Source: Amoebophrya sp. AT5.2 | Lineage: Eukaryota; Sar; Dinophyceae; Syndiniales; Amoebophryaceae | Reading direction: 5' to 3' | Length of the DNA: 24,167 bases | Assembly: GCA_005223375.1 (NCBI GenBank) | Contig: RXOD01004317.1 | Span: 1-24,167 of the forward strand | Shown here: positions 10,207 to 21,006 of the stretch, one piece after another | How positions within the stretch are numbered: position 1 is the stretch's first letter | Layout of the letters: the number at the start of each line of letters is the position of its first letter | Translations under genes and position numbers: made by a program | The notes under the pieces: model-generated | What the model saw: only the letters and a program-made list of their open reading frames with translations | Told to the model about the DNA's origin: nothing | Databases searched by the model: none

Positions 10207-11286
10207 GGAGAGGACACGGGAAGCTATAGCTTCCCCACCCGGGCTCAGGACCGGCGTTCCAGTCCTGACGGCGTAACGGCGTCGTCCGTAGAACCGGTGA
10301 AACTAAATCTACTGCCCCTATCGAACGAAGAGGTCCGCAGATCTTCTAGTGTCCTGGACCACTGCAGGTGCCGCTTCTGTGCCGGTGGAGCGAGACGTAC
10401 GCGAAGCTGCCCCGTGATGACCGGATGCGGAACGATGGCAAACTAAACGACGACGATGACGTCCACATGTTCCTGCTAATTTTTATTTTTTCTCCCCTCG
10501 ATCTCGAGGCACCTAATAGCTGAGTTATGACCCACCTAATTGATTTCTTCTTGGCAAGGGTGCGAGAATCTAGTAGAGCGTGTTCACGAAGAGCTTCTGC
10601 AAAGAAGTTACAAGTCCACTGGCACAGCAAATCCTGACTCAAGACCGCAGGAACAGAAACTAGCACGCACACCGAACCAGAACACGAAATCGCGGCAAAA
10701 AAATCTGACGCTCGATACCCATGCCCCATGGCCCGAATCAATTTGAAGCCAGCCTGTCGATAAAACTGAGCGATCCGTTGATGATCAAAGTACATAGCGG
10801 TGGCGGTAGAGCCCAGCTCTGCTGGCCACGGACGTTGAGGGGATCCCTCAAAGCAAGTAGCGCGGGCGCGATTGGGATTGCTACAGCTGCTACATCTTCA
10901 TCAAGAATTATCATTTATGGTAATCTGTTGATTCATTGATTTAGACCGTAGGGGTATATCTCAAAGAAAGCGAAGGGTGCAATGTGGATTGCGCAAATGC
11001 AAATGCTTTTTCTCGTGGGGGGGATCCATCAAGGGATGCCACAAAACGGGGGAGACGGAGAGGGGGCACAATTAAGTTACACTTGTAATCAGTTTAAGTA
11101 TGTATAACAGTTACTTAGATGGCGGTAGGACAGCAGCATAGTTTTATATCTGCATCTCGTTTCGAACCACCGTGGGGGGCTTCACGGCCATAAACGAGGG
11201 TCCTCAACGGCCATCAGAGCTACTTATCGTTCTCAGAATGGATGCTGCTTCAGTCATGGCCCTGCTTGGGAGCTGAGTATCTCCTA
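10207..11286. other. Intergenic region upstream of the GT34 gene
   Basis: No secure gene. The minus strand stays open for about 35 codons above the GT34 ATG, so the start of that gene could lie further up in an unseen exon. A frame at 10346-10795 on the minus strand begins with a protein-like stretch (YFDHQRIAQFYRQAGFKLI) but then degrades into Ser/Arg-rich sequence, and no in-phase splice rescue was found. The rest is of mixed composition with G runs near 11020. Confidence 0.5.
10218..10235. repeat. Perfect 18-nt palindrome next to the GT34 start codon
   Basis: GGGAAGCTATAGCTTCCC is its own reverse complement. It lies 11 nt upstream of the ATG at 10206 on the minus strand. It could be a protein-binding site or a small cruciform; a chance origin is not excluded. 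Confidence 0.6.
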
Positions 11287-11314
11287 CTACACGAGTGTTG
11301 CCCTGCTTGGGAGC
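11259..11314. repeat. Short direct repeat spanning a stop codon
   Basis: GCCCTGCTTGGGAGC occurs exactly twice (11259-11273 and 11300-11314, period 41). The right copy encodes the last codons of the two-pass membrane protein; the left copy lies just beyond its stop. Confidence 0.8.
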
Positions 11315-12303
11315 AGCGACCTACGACCGCTACCGTAAGCGAGATTTTGGGGGGGACGTTTCGCTTTCATCTTCGTCCTGTAACAGCAGAAGTAGGCCAC
11401 GCAAGGAATGATGATCAAGCAAGTCACGCCAAACAGCACCCAGACCCAGGTCATGATTTCTTGGTGTTTTTTTCTCCAGACTGCTCTCTGAGCGTTGCTT
11501 TGCTCCAGCGTTTCGGAGGCGTGATGGACAGGGCTTCCCCTGTCAAAGGGCGTCCCGTCGAAGATCGTCCACTGGAAGAACGACGTCGATCTGCCGGACA
11601 ACATGCCTCCCTCCGTTCCAACCCCACCTCCGGCTCCGCCGGTTGCCAGTGCTGCGCCGTGGATGTGGTACATGCCGCACACGAAAAGAAGCGAGAACAT
11701 CACCGCGAGAACGACTAGGATGCAAGCCGACTCGCGGTTCGCAAACTGGTGGGATCTTCGCACCTTGGGGCTGCTCGCACTGGAACTGCCGTTGGCAATG
11801 GCGTTGGCCTCAGCATCACCGCCCCAGCAGCCAGATGCTTGCGTACCCTCGATGCCTGTGTAGCCTCGCTCCCCCGAACCTGGAGGGTTGGGAAAAGCAA
11901 CCGAATTTGCAGATGAAGAATCATGATCAGCTTTGCATCGGGGGTAGTCGTAGTGTTGGAAGAAATTATTTTGTTGTCTGATACATGAAGAAATGAATCA
12001 TTTTCATTGACCTAAACCTGAAAAAAAATAAATGCAGAAACAAATAATTCAGCTCAGTTGATCTACCTTCCCGTCCGGCGCTGGCGTTTTATTTTAGGAC
12101 TTCGATTAGTGATTCAATTTAGGCGCGGCCTACCTCCCGCCGCAAAAAAATAAAAAACTTAAAAACCAAGCGGAAGTGCCATTTTCGCCTATCGATGAAA
12201 AGGCTAGTGCTAGAGCTAGTGCTAGTGGATGCGAGCTATAAGTACCATGCGCCTCAATGTCGATAGTGGTTCTCAACTCGGCTTCGTCGTCGGCTGCGCC
12301 CAT
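11287..12303 (-). CDS. Hypothetical two-pass membrane protein
   Basis: Two exons, 12303-12246 and 11879-11287, joined by a GT-AG intron (11880-12245, GTACTT to CTCCAG) in phase 1; the sum is 216 residues plus TAG. The first exon encodes an acidic start (MGAADDEAELRTTIDIEAHG). The second has a Gly/Ser/Ala-rich linker, a first membrane span (CILVVLAVMFSLLFVCGMY), a Gly-rich loop of about 60 residues with FFQWTIFDGTPF, and a second span (MTWVWVLFGVTCLIIIPCVA) followed by CCYRTKMKAK, so the tail is probably cytosolic. I recognise no family. An alternative acceptor at 11978 after ATCAG is out of phase with this first exon. The reading frame of exon 2 is secure; the first exon is a reasoned choice. 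Confidence 0.6.
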
Positions 12304-13016
12304 CTTCTCCCGCCGGAGACCTTTTTGCGCAGCGCGTGCCAATGCCACCGTCCAAGCGCCAAGGCCAAGCGGTATCTACTTACTAAATGTTGGTGAGCGA
12401 GCTCGAACTTGCGACCTTAAATAAAATGATGCAGAACGACGGAACGAGACTTCACTTGTTCCTGTCCGACCGAGACGTACACCTGTTCCTGTCCGACGAT
12501 GTTGCACTACCTTGCCCTTGGAGGGCAGGACCAGGACCAGGAGCACTAACTGCTAGCAACACAAACACTAACACGTATGGATAGCGTATTATGTGCGGCT
12601 GGTATTTTTGTTTTCACGGTGGGATAAATGTTGGAACCTGCAGTGTGGACGCGGACGCGTACAGCAGGGGCGGGCTTTGGGAAAAATAAAGAGTGTCTGG
12701 TACACACGATTGAAATTTACTCAGCGGAAACCTGAAGGACGGAATGTAATTTAGTACTTCGTCGCGGAGGCGGCTTCGACAAGGAAGCGTACGCAAACGA
12801 AAGGCTGCTGATCACGACTTTCACGTAGCACGAGCAGCACACGCACACGCGCATAATCTCATGACTTTCGCAACGGACGGCTGGCCACGCCACGCGCACG
12901 AATGCCCCAGCATAAAAGTAGTAATTCACAAAAACAAATGATTGATTCACGTTTTCATAGACGTAGACGGAGCTAAATACAGTTCTTTCGAGCGGGACTG
13001 AAGCTCGTACTGGTCA
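12304..13016. other. Intergenic region between the two-pass protein and the PAP2-like gene
   Basis: No supported gene. A 65-codon plus-strand frame (12387-12584) contains a short duplicated peptide (HLFLSD), which comes from an imperfect tandem repeat of the DNA: TGTTCCTGTCCGAC at 12457-12470 and 12484-12497, period 27. Other frames look random. The region should contain the 3' untranslated part of the PAP2-like gene and the promoter of the two-pass protein gene. Confidence 0.55.
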
Positions 13017-15247
13017 TCAATTTACGAAGTCTCGCGGCAGTGCTACACTGAACGCTCTCCAATACGCCTCCACCGTAGCGCAGCAGATATCACGTTCATG
13101 ACGCGCAACGCGCCTTGCATTAGTTCCAAATTTTCGTTTCACGATGTCAATGGTGTAATTGTCGTGAAAGCCCAGGCTTCTCCCTATGGGCGAGTCCACA
13201 AAATTCAGAATCACTGCGTCCGTCAGAACTATTTTGTAAAACGCGAAGCCCGCTAGGCCGCCTGACACGGCGCCGACAATACCCTGGAAGGCCGTGTGGT
13301 CCCCCAAGGCTACTATCACGTACGGCTGCACTAGGAGAAAGCAGAGAGCCAGCAAGGCTAGTGCGAGCTTCATGGCGCTTGTTGTATCTCCTCGTGCCCG
13401 TTCAGCTTTCGGATTGATGGGGAGCGTTGTTTCACTCCTGGTGGTGGCGCCGCGGCGGCCAGAGTTGTCTTCAAAATTGCCCCCGAACAAGATCTTTTGA
13501 GAAGTTCCGGCACTGCGCATCTGGATCTGGATGTTCTGCGTCTTGTTTACATCATTTGCCAACCCATCTTCGCAACCACCGCCCGACCGAAAGTGCCGTT
13601 CGATCTTGTTGTCCTCCTCCTGTACCAGCAGCGTTGTCGTGAGTTCCATTACCGTTATTTCCCGCCTGGATAGAAATATCGCATCTTCCGCTTTTGTTGC
13701 ATTCATCGGACCCCGATGAAAATGCCTCTGCAGCAGCCCGCTCCGCCAGAAGTAGGGCAGAGCCCAGAAGAGGTAGAAGTAGGCGACGTTCGCGTGTCCT
13801 GAAGGCATGCCGCAGTCATCCAAGCAACTCGTGTGGGGCCGCAGCCAGTACCCACACAGCGCCTGCTCCAGCGGGTGGGAATCCGGAAAAAATGGGTCAG
13901 TGCCGTACCCATAGCAATTAATCCACCGTTTAAGCGTGGTCGGAATCTGTTGACGTATAGGGTAAGCACATTGGTTGGAGACGAGGTTGTGCTTGTGAGT
14001 GTGACAGGGACTGTCCTGTGTCTGTGACACACAACTACCTAGATAGAATTAATTGTGTAGCGACCATCTTCGATCTACACTACACCCCGTCCCCGCGGAC
14101 GCGGTCCGTCGTCTAGTGCAGACATTGATTTTGATTCTCCGATCATTTGCACGTTTTCGGAGCAGCTTGGGTCAACCCCCAGTGACACCAAGGCGCGCCG
14201 TCGACAGGTAGATACGCTTTACTAGACTCATCTTCTACAAACATGATCTTGAAGAATAGCGCAATAAATGTAGTTACTTACTTATACCAGCCCCTGCACC
14301 ACCACCCCCACCAACAGCATCAGCTCTGCCACGCCCCGCCGCCATCCGATCAGCAGCAGCAGCAGTAGTACGTCGAAACCCGGCCACATGCTTACCCAGA
14401 ACAGAAAGTGCCCGAGCGGGTCGTACTCCCGGTCGATCCTCGCGTAGTCCTTTTCCTGCAGCGCCGGCAAGGAAATCGAGATCGAGTTCGCGGTTGACGT
14501 TGGCGCCGCGCCCCCGGCACTGGAAGGAATAGGAAAAGCACCCCTCGTCCCGCTTGCAGTTGCTCCGCCACCTGCTGTCTTGCCGGGGCCGGCTGCAGCC
14601 GAAGTCGACGATGAGGATGACGCAGAGGCGCCGGAGGAAGAGGTTGACACTAGGTAGCCGTTTTTCAGGACGCCGTCGCGGCTGTGCGCCAAGTAGTCAG
14701 CAGACCAGCTCGGCGAGAATTCCCAGCGCCACGTGGTGCCGCTCACCGGGAAGTTGTACTCGTAGCCCACCGGGCACACGGCGTCGCGGATTTCGTCGTG
14801 GTACGGCTGCGCGAAGAAGTCTTTCCGCCGCCCGACCACGTACTCAATTCCGTCGCGCAGATCGGCGAAGAACGCGCGGCTGGCCTTGCGCAGGAGGATT
14901 TCGGACTCCGCGCGCGAAATAGGAGGCTCCTCGGGGCGGGAGTGCGCGCTGGTCAGGTACCATGCTGGGCAGGTATAGCCGGATGTAAATTTCGTGTACC
15001 AGTCGTCGTAGATTTCCACGAGTACGATCACGAGGAACGGCCACGCCCCCGCGAAGAGCCGGCGGTAGCGGAGCACCGCAGCAGCGGCGGCGTCCTTGGA
15101 GGCACCGCGCGAGGGGGTGGGGCTGTTGATGTCGTCTACACCGGGGTCACTATCCGTGCTGGCGGCTGCGCGCGCCGGCGTCGCAACACCTACCGTACAG
15201 ACGCCAGCGAAACTGGAGCAAGGGCAAGGCTCCACTGCCGCGGTCAT
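13017..15247 (-). CDS. PAP2-superfamily phosphatase-like multi-pass membrane protein
   Basis: Exons 15247-14288 and 13946-13017 join in phase 0 by a GT-AG intron (13947-14287, GTATAA to AACAG); 629 residues plus TGA. PAP2 enzymes remove phosphate from lipid phosphates or isoprenoid diphosphates. The PAP2 signature is GMPSGHA (His about 371) preceded by WLRP (Arg about 356), and later LGDHTAFQGIVGAVSGG (His about 537). Hydrophobic spans occur at about residues 80, 285-320, 375-390 and from 500 on. Oddities: the Arg normally seen in the SRxxLGxH motif is replaced (VIVALGDH), the lysine of the first motif is either far away (LKRW, about 326) or missing, and about 120 polar residues separate the PSGH and H motifs where most relatives have a short loop. 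The N-terminal half (residues 1-280) is unrecognised and includes a Ser/Ala/Gly-rich stretch. Catalysis is therefore uncertain. The ATG at 15247 is the only one in its frame. Confidence 0.7.
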
Positions 15248-16581
15248 AGGAGTCACTAGTAGCTTCTGGTTCTGTCTCTGACTATGAAGATGGCTCAGGC
15301 AGGGTATGCTTTTTTGGACACCAACGCACTGCGTGGTGACACAAGGAAGAGGCTCCCTGTACTGCGAATGCGAAACCCAGAACAAAAAACAATTGTTCGG
15401 AAGGAACTACGGTGGCGAGCCGAGCACGCTGCACTTCTCTTTGGTGCTTTCCCATCAACAGGAACAGAGGTGAACGATAATTTTTAAAAAACTATTTTGT
15501 TTTCCGAATAACCTCGAACACCAATAAGCAAGGACCCCAGCTGAAAATACAATCAATGTTGCACGATGCAGCACAAACAACGGTGGAACAGGCCTCAGGC
15601 CGGTCGTGGGTCCGTACAGCTCACGCTTCTCAAGCAGTGGCCGCTCACCGCGAAATTAGCTTCGCGTTCGCTGGTCTGAATTTGATTCGAAAAAACCACG
15701 GTCAAGTCGAACCGTCCCCAGTCAACGGAATGGTCGGTTTATCTGACGGCAGAGAGCGTTCGATTGGACACTCGTGTACACGTATACGCTACTACTGCAA
15801 GGACGCTACTGGAGATCAAGAGGTAGCCTGCCTCGTCTTCCTTTAGTTCTACCATCGATTCTACATTTCTTTGTACTCTGCTTATATATTTTAAGTTGGT
15901 TGGTTCTAACATACTCCGCCCCTGTTCTGAGGGGGTCGGAAAAATAGAAACCAAAAGTAGTACAAAGAATTATTTTTTTCAATTCCATGACAATGACTTG
16001 TCCATCGTATTACAATTTGGCTGGAACTCTTGCTGCGCGCCTCGACCCAGAAAGACAGTGAGTCTTTTACACTGAAAAATTACGTCTATGACCATTAAGT
16101 TGCATCCCCGCTACTATCAAAGTCAAACGGACATGCCACGAGACCCTGCCCTGTCTAGCCAAGTCTCGAAGCATTATTCGCGGAGTCATGCGCAACGCAA
16201 GCGCTCTTCTAAATGCTAAGCACTCCGTCTCCATGGAGAACGACGACAAAAGGAAAAGAAAAACGTACTTAACTAAAAAAATCATTACCCTTTTCGCCCG
16301 TATCTGTTCGCTCTTACCTTTGCGATTGCATTTGCAGCATCTGCATTTTATTGTCGTCCAGTAGCAGTACTTACATCAAAAGAGATTGATACAAAAATAC
16401 TGCCTTTGCCACTCTCGTTTCCTTCACGGTATTTCTCCTTCGCCGAGTTTAGTGTGGTGCGACGTACATCCATGAGTAGCCCAAGTTATGAACGAAGAGA
16501 GACCACCTTCCGACGCGAAAAATGAAGCCGTGAAACTCCGTGGTTCCGTCGCCGTCGCGGTCGCGAACTGCAATGCCACAA
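15248..16581. other. Intergenic region between the PAP2-like gene and msrA
   Basis: I find no gene. The frames of 60-96 codons on both strands are not protein-like. AT-rich patches occur at 15478-15560 and 15960-15985. The msrA 3' untranslated region should lie at the right end and the PAP2-like promoter at the left. Confidence 0.6.
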
Positions 16582-17572
16582 TTACAGCGACGCTCCCGAC
16601 ACTTTGTAGAGGGGTCGCAAACCGCAGTAGTCGCGGCTCCCAGGCCGCGCATCGTACTGCTGGTGGAAGTCTTCTGCCATCCAGAAGTCCTCGGGCGCCT
16701 TCAGGATTTCGGTGCTGATCTGCTTGGTGCCGGCGCCGTACGCATCGTCGATCAGTTTCTGCATTTTCGCCTTGCTCTCCTCAGCAATCTTTTTCTGCTC
16801 CTCGTTGTAGTAGTAAATGCCGGACCTGGTTGTACGAGTAGGTTGGCTCGAAGACAGAGGCTACTCGGACCAACCGGCACAGGCGCCAAGGCCAACAAAC
16901 ATGCATCGGTACAACTAAAAATGATTTAAAATCATCGCTTCTGCCTATCGGCCCATGCAGTACCTATATTGCGTCCCTCTGTCACCCCCCTGCTGATTCA
17001 ACGTTGTTGGGTCGTGCTTCGTCCAAAACGTCTTCATGATATCGTTGAACGTGAGTATGCTTGGGTCGTACACGATACGGCAAACCTCGGAGTGGTTGGT
17101 CATACCACTGCAAACCTCCTCGTACGTCGGGTTTCGCGTCACGCCGCACGCGTATCCCACCTGCGTCGAAAAAACTCCTTCCCGCTTCATGAACAGGTTT
17201 TCCACGCACCTGACGCGAACGATGAAAAATGAAAAACCAAAACCAATGGATCATATGGATGTTGGGGAGTCTATCAGTACGCAAAGATTGATGAGCAGGT
17301 CGTCGCGACTGACTCAGCACTGACTTCTTGTTCTGGAAGTGGAAATATTTCAGGAGAATTTTGAAAACTCAACAGTACCAGAAGCAGCCCATCCCGATAA
17401 GTGCCGTCTCGTATTTCTTGTCGAATGGGCCGTAGAGGGGGGTTCCTTTGACGAAGTGCGTGGCTGTTCTCGGCGGCGCCTGCGGAATCGGCGAGTCACG
17501 GCCTGGGATGCACACACCCTCGGGTAGCATTCCGCCTGCACGTCCCATCCTCGAGGATGAGCTGGCGCCCAT
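16582..17572 (-). CDS. msrA: Peptide-methionine (S)-S-oxide reductase MsrA
   Basis: Three exons, 17572-17379, 17209-16964 and 16825-16582, joined by GT-AG introns (17210-17378 and 16826-16963, both beginning GTACTG); 227 residues plus TAA. MsrA reduces S-methionine sulfoxide in oxidised proteins. The hallmark GMGCFW carries the catalytic Cys (residue 63) and its Trp codon is rebuilt by splicing. It continues with GVFSTQVGYACG, YEEVCSGMTNHSEVC, GGDRGTQYR, the helix before FWMAEDFHQQY, and YCGLR, whose Cys (about 214) is a likely resolving residue. The N-terminal part with PGRDSPIP, HFVKG and ETALIG matches the usual extension of the family, and an in-frame TGA lies just above the ATG. No clear targeting peptide. 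Odd points: Cys66 directly follows GCFW, and the common GHAE is NHSE here. Length is close to that of typical MsrA proteins. Confidence 0.95.
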
Positions 17573-18270
17573 AAAATTATGTCTTCACCCAAGTCGTGTA
17601 AAGTATAGATGATCAAAAGAGACCTGGCGCGATTAGGATGTTTAGCGCAGTCAGAAGATGTGGTACGCGAATGGAAAACACGTAGTGATGAATTCACTGC
17701 TTCCTTGAAGTTTAGCTACTTACACAACTTCATCTGGGGAAAGACATCCGCGCTTCTTGCCAAGCGGCTCCGCTACAAAAGCAACTGCAACAGCCGGCTT
17801 TATTTTAGAAAAAAGTGTTTCGTCCAAGTTTACTACAACTATAATGAAGTCGACGTGTCCGTGTAGTTGGACTGCGAACTACAAAGTCGACGTGTCCGTG
17901 TAGTTGGACTGCGAACAAAGTACGAGGAATCACTGACTGAGTGCAAGAACAAGACCGAATGATACCATTCTCAAAGTTTACATCATAGTACGAACACGCG
18001 CAGAAGCAGCGGGTGAGCATGGGCATGTCTGCTGCGACTTGCATCACACAAAATTCTCAGTTCCACTTTTCCCGAGGAACGATTTTCGTGATATTGATTT
18101 CGATTGATACGATCTCGTCTACTACGGGCTCGTGCGGTGCCGCTGCTCTGCCCGCTAAAGCCTCCCGGGAGTACAAAACCAAAAGCAAGGCTAAGGCGCC
18201 TTCTTTTTACAAAACAAAATCAGCTTCCTCGGGACGTGAATCTTCATGGGCGGAGCAGATTGATACGTGA
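17573..18270. other. Intergenic region between msrA and the EI24-like gene
   Basis: Apart from the 33-nt direct repeat I see no gene or RNA here. It should hold the 3' untranslated region of the EI24-like gene and the msrA promoter. Confidence 0.6.
17847..17916. repeat. 33-nt direct repeat, two copies
   Basis: The sequence at 17847-17879 is repeated exactly at 17884-17916 (period 37, 4-nt spacer). It lies in the gap between EI24 and msrA, about 280 nt upstream of the msrA ATG. Each copy contains GTCGACGTGTCCGTG. It may be a recent tandem duplication; a role in msrA regulation is only speculation. Confidence 0.9.
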
Positions 18271-20197
18271 TCATCTTGTCTTCAGTCGGGAACTTCGTCG
18301 TTTTTGTTTCATCATGGCGTCTTCTCGTCGCTCGCAAAACGATAGCAACACAGTTGTAACCCGCGCGACGAGCCAGAAGATTGGTATTCGCTTCACGCGG
18401 CGCCACTGAATCGGCTTTGCGACTGCCGCCGTCAGGATGAAGAAGGGAAAGACCAGCGCGAAAATTCCGTTATCGATGAACCTGGCAAGAAATTTGAATT
18501 TTGTTTGCTCGCTGTCGCTATCGCACTTGCTAGTGCGTCAAGACCGTGGCCTTCCGGCCCCTAGTGTCCTCGTGCGTCGACGGTAGATTGTGCTGGCGAC
18601 ACTGGCCGCGTGGCCCGGCCTTTACAACAAGAACGAACCTAGACTTATCTTTCTTAGACTAGACTTCGTTCCGCATCAAGCTGAAGTACTTTCATAGGCT
18701 AGGCACGACCGTGCTCATAGCTCAACAAAGAGGATTAAAAGATGGGTAGTACGCGGGCGAGACGTAGCTGACGGCGGCGATCGGAAAGCCGAAGCCGGCG
18801 AAGTAGAGCCAGTGGTTCTCGAAGTAGCTGAGTCGCTCGCGGCTCGTCCAGCCGAGGTAGACCCAACGGTACTCGAAGCAGTACAGGGACGCCAGCCAGC
18901 AGAAGCACACGAAGTAAAACGGCTTCCCGACGTAGGGCACCAGGTAGTACAGGATTTGCGAGCAGGAGATGTAGATCAGGTTCAGCAGGATTCGGAAGGT
19001 CTCGTCGACGATGCGTGCCTGGAAGCTCTGCGGGGAGATGCGGTCGCCGGTCTCCGGCTGGCAGCAGTCCGCAATGTCCTGGTACGCCACCGTGTTCAAG
19101 ACGAAAGAGATGCAGTAGATCGGGTACAGCCACAAAATCTTGTACAAAAAGCTGAACAGGTTGAGGACAGGGCTCTGGAACTGCCTCTGCTTCTGCTCAT
19201 GCGAGGAAGCAAAGGCGGACGAAGTACTAGCACCGCGCGAAGGCGACCTGCGGTCCTGGCGTGTTGGTTTTCGATACAGCGGCGCCGGGGCCGGAGCAGA
19301 CGCAGAGGACGCACTGGGTCTGTTAGGCGGTCTTCGTTCGTTTGCCTCCTCTGACGTCGACAGCGGCTCTTCTTCTTGATCCGCGTCCACCACTGCCGCT
19401 CGCGCTTGCTGCGTTTGCGGTTGCGCGGCCGCACCGACGTCTCCACTTGGCGGCGGCTCGCCCGGTGGCCGCAGCTCTTCTGAAGCGGGAGGTCGTTCTC
19501 GTTGCCGTGCGCTTATATTGCGACGCGGCCCCTTCGGAGCATCGGCCCGCGCGGCAGCTTGGGGCAAGTTATGCCTACCCTCGTCTTCGTCCTCCTCTGA
19601 ATGCCGTTCCTGCTGGACGTCTACATCTTCATCTGCAAGTAGTCCTGGAGGGGTCATGCTAGGCGGCTGTGCAGGAGAACTCGAATCATCTGTAACTGTA
19701 TCACTCCCACTGCCTGCGCCCGGGTCCCAATCCTGCTCGTCACCAGCCACGCCAACATCACCCGCGCCTTCAACGTCCGCCGCTTCCACCCCGAGGCCAA
19801 GGCTACCTCGCGCCGCGCGACCGGCCTCTACGCCAACTCCACCATCGTCCTGATTTGAATCATCATCTCTCGTCTCACCTGGTCCGACATTAACGTATGC
19901 CAGAAGGTCCAGGAACTCTGTTCGCAGAAGCACGTCGAGCGCCGGCGCGATGGCGTGGTGGTACAGCAGAATGCTCCCTACAAAGATGATCCCGTTCAAG
20001 AGAAAACACTGCGCCGTCCTCTGCCGAATCAAGGGAGACTTGAGCACGAACGGAACGCCCCGGTGAAACGACAACGCATCCAGAACGCCGCGCTTCCAGC
20101 ACCGCAGCCCGTCCGAAGCAAGCAGCCGTCCCAGTAGCGATGCGGATTCCGGGCTGTTGACGTCTTCCCGTTGCTGAAATCTACTCGGATTCGTCAT
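18271..20197 (-). CDS. EI24 (EPG-3-like) ER membrane protein with a large disordered insert
   Basis: Exons 20197-18753 and 18481-18271, joined in phase 2 by a GT-AG intron (18482-18752, GTACTA to TGCCAG); 551 residues plus TGA. EI24 is a multi-pass endoplasmic reticulum protein; in animals it takes part in autophagosome maturation. Family marks are the early RQRTAQCFLLNGIIF span (about 58-90), then LWLYPIYCISFVLN, AYQDIAD (about 372-377), FRILLNLIY, WLASLYCFEYRW (about 434-445), RLSYFENHW, FAGFGFP, and after the splice GIFALVFPFFIL. The second exon clearly completes the family's C-terminal membrane span, and without splicing the frame ends early. Between residues about 105 and 342 there is an acidic, Pro/Ser/Gln-rich, surely disordered insert not present in animal EI24. 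The basic tail ends RRSSRLKTR. Confidence 0.88.
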
Positions 20198-21006
20198 TTA
20201 TTGTTTCTTCAGACCCTTTCCCTTGCAGCCCGGGGCTAGATCGCTCTGCACTTATCTGCACGGCGTTAGACTTGGAGTTGGACGAACGCGAACACCACCG
20301 CAACTAGCGTTCGGATAAGCGACTGCCGTCGGACGCGCCGTCGGGGTGGACGAATGAAGCATCTTGAAGCAGGCCTTTGCGTTGCCGACCAATGGCCACA
20401 CCCACAGAAATATAAACAAGACAAAAGTTAAACCGAACTGATCGCGCCACCGGACGCCACAAGTTGAGGACGTCATGCACGGCATACGCATGTTCGCAGC
20501 CGAATTCACCGTGTGAAAGCTTGAACGGAACGAAGTGCACGAACAGAAAATGAGACGTACAGAACCAGAGACAAAAGCAATCTCAGGCGTGCCGTCGCGC
20601 CAGATAGAACACGTTATCACTGACTCGTAAGTATTCTTAGTGGTCTTGCCGCCGACTTGTTCCTGTCAGCGCCTCATTTCAGGCATGCGCCAGACGGCCT
20701 GATGTAGTGCATTCATTGTATGAGTTGCGGTTTCCACTTCGTGCGCAAAACTGGAAGTTCCGACGATTTTGCGCACCAAAGAACATCGAGTTCCATCTTT
20801 GGTGGCCGATTCGAGCCCAACTGCATTTTTCCGGGCCTCTCACTCGCCGCGGCAGCTGCAAAATTCATTATCTTGTCCGCCCCGGCCTCGCGTCGCTGCC
20901 TGCGTGAAGATGAAAGTCAGCAAGTGGAGGTACGACCAACGTCGAACTGGACTTCTTTTTGTCCAGACGCATGTCGCCGATCATCTCCCTTCCACATCAT
21001 GATAGC
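20198..21006. other. Intergenic region between the EI24-like gene and CHMP1
   Basis: Small frames exist on both strands (for example 20304-20540 minus, 78 codons with one hydrophobic stretch), but none shows family marks or splice support. The region should carry the CHMP1 3' untranslated region and the EI24 promoter. Confidence 0.55.

Noticed and set aside
10346..10795. A spliced gene beginning with YFDHQRIAQFYRQAGFKLI, perhaps acetyltransferase-like
   Set aside because: The attractive donor (GTATCG) and acceptor (TTTGCAG) are out of phase and lead to an immediate stop; the rest of the frame is Ser/Arg-rich and not protein-like.
11978..12015. A strong T-rich acceptor (TTTTTTTTCAG near 12020) or ATCAG at 11978 as the start of the second exon of the two-pass protein
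   Set aside because: The first runs into stops in all frames that reach the coding sequence, and the second is out of phase with the only good first exon; CTCCAG at 11880 is in phase.
14282..14290. The stop codon right after VVQGLV as the true end of a separate 15 kb-region gene
   Set aside because: The stop lies just inside a GT-AG intron that joins in phase to the exon with the PSGH motif; the two parts together form one PAP2-like protein.
18722..18752. The in-frame stop after SFNPLC as the end of the EI24-like protein
   Set aside because: Splicing from GTACTA at 18752 to 18481 restores the conserved C-terminal membrane span of the family.
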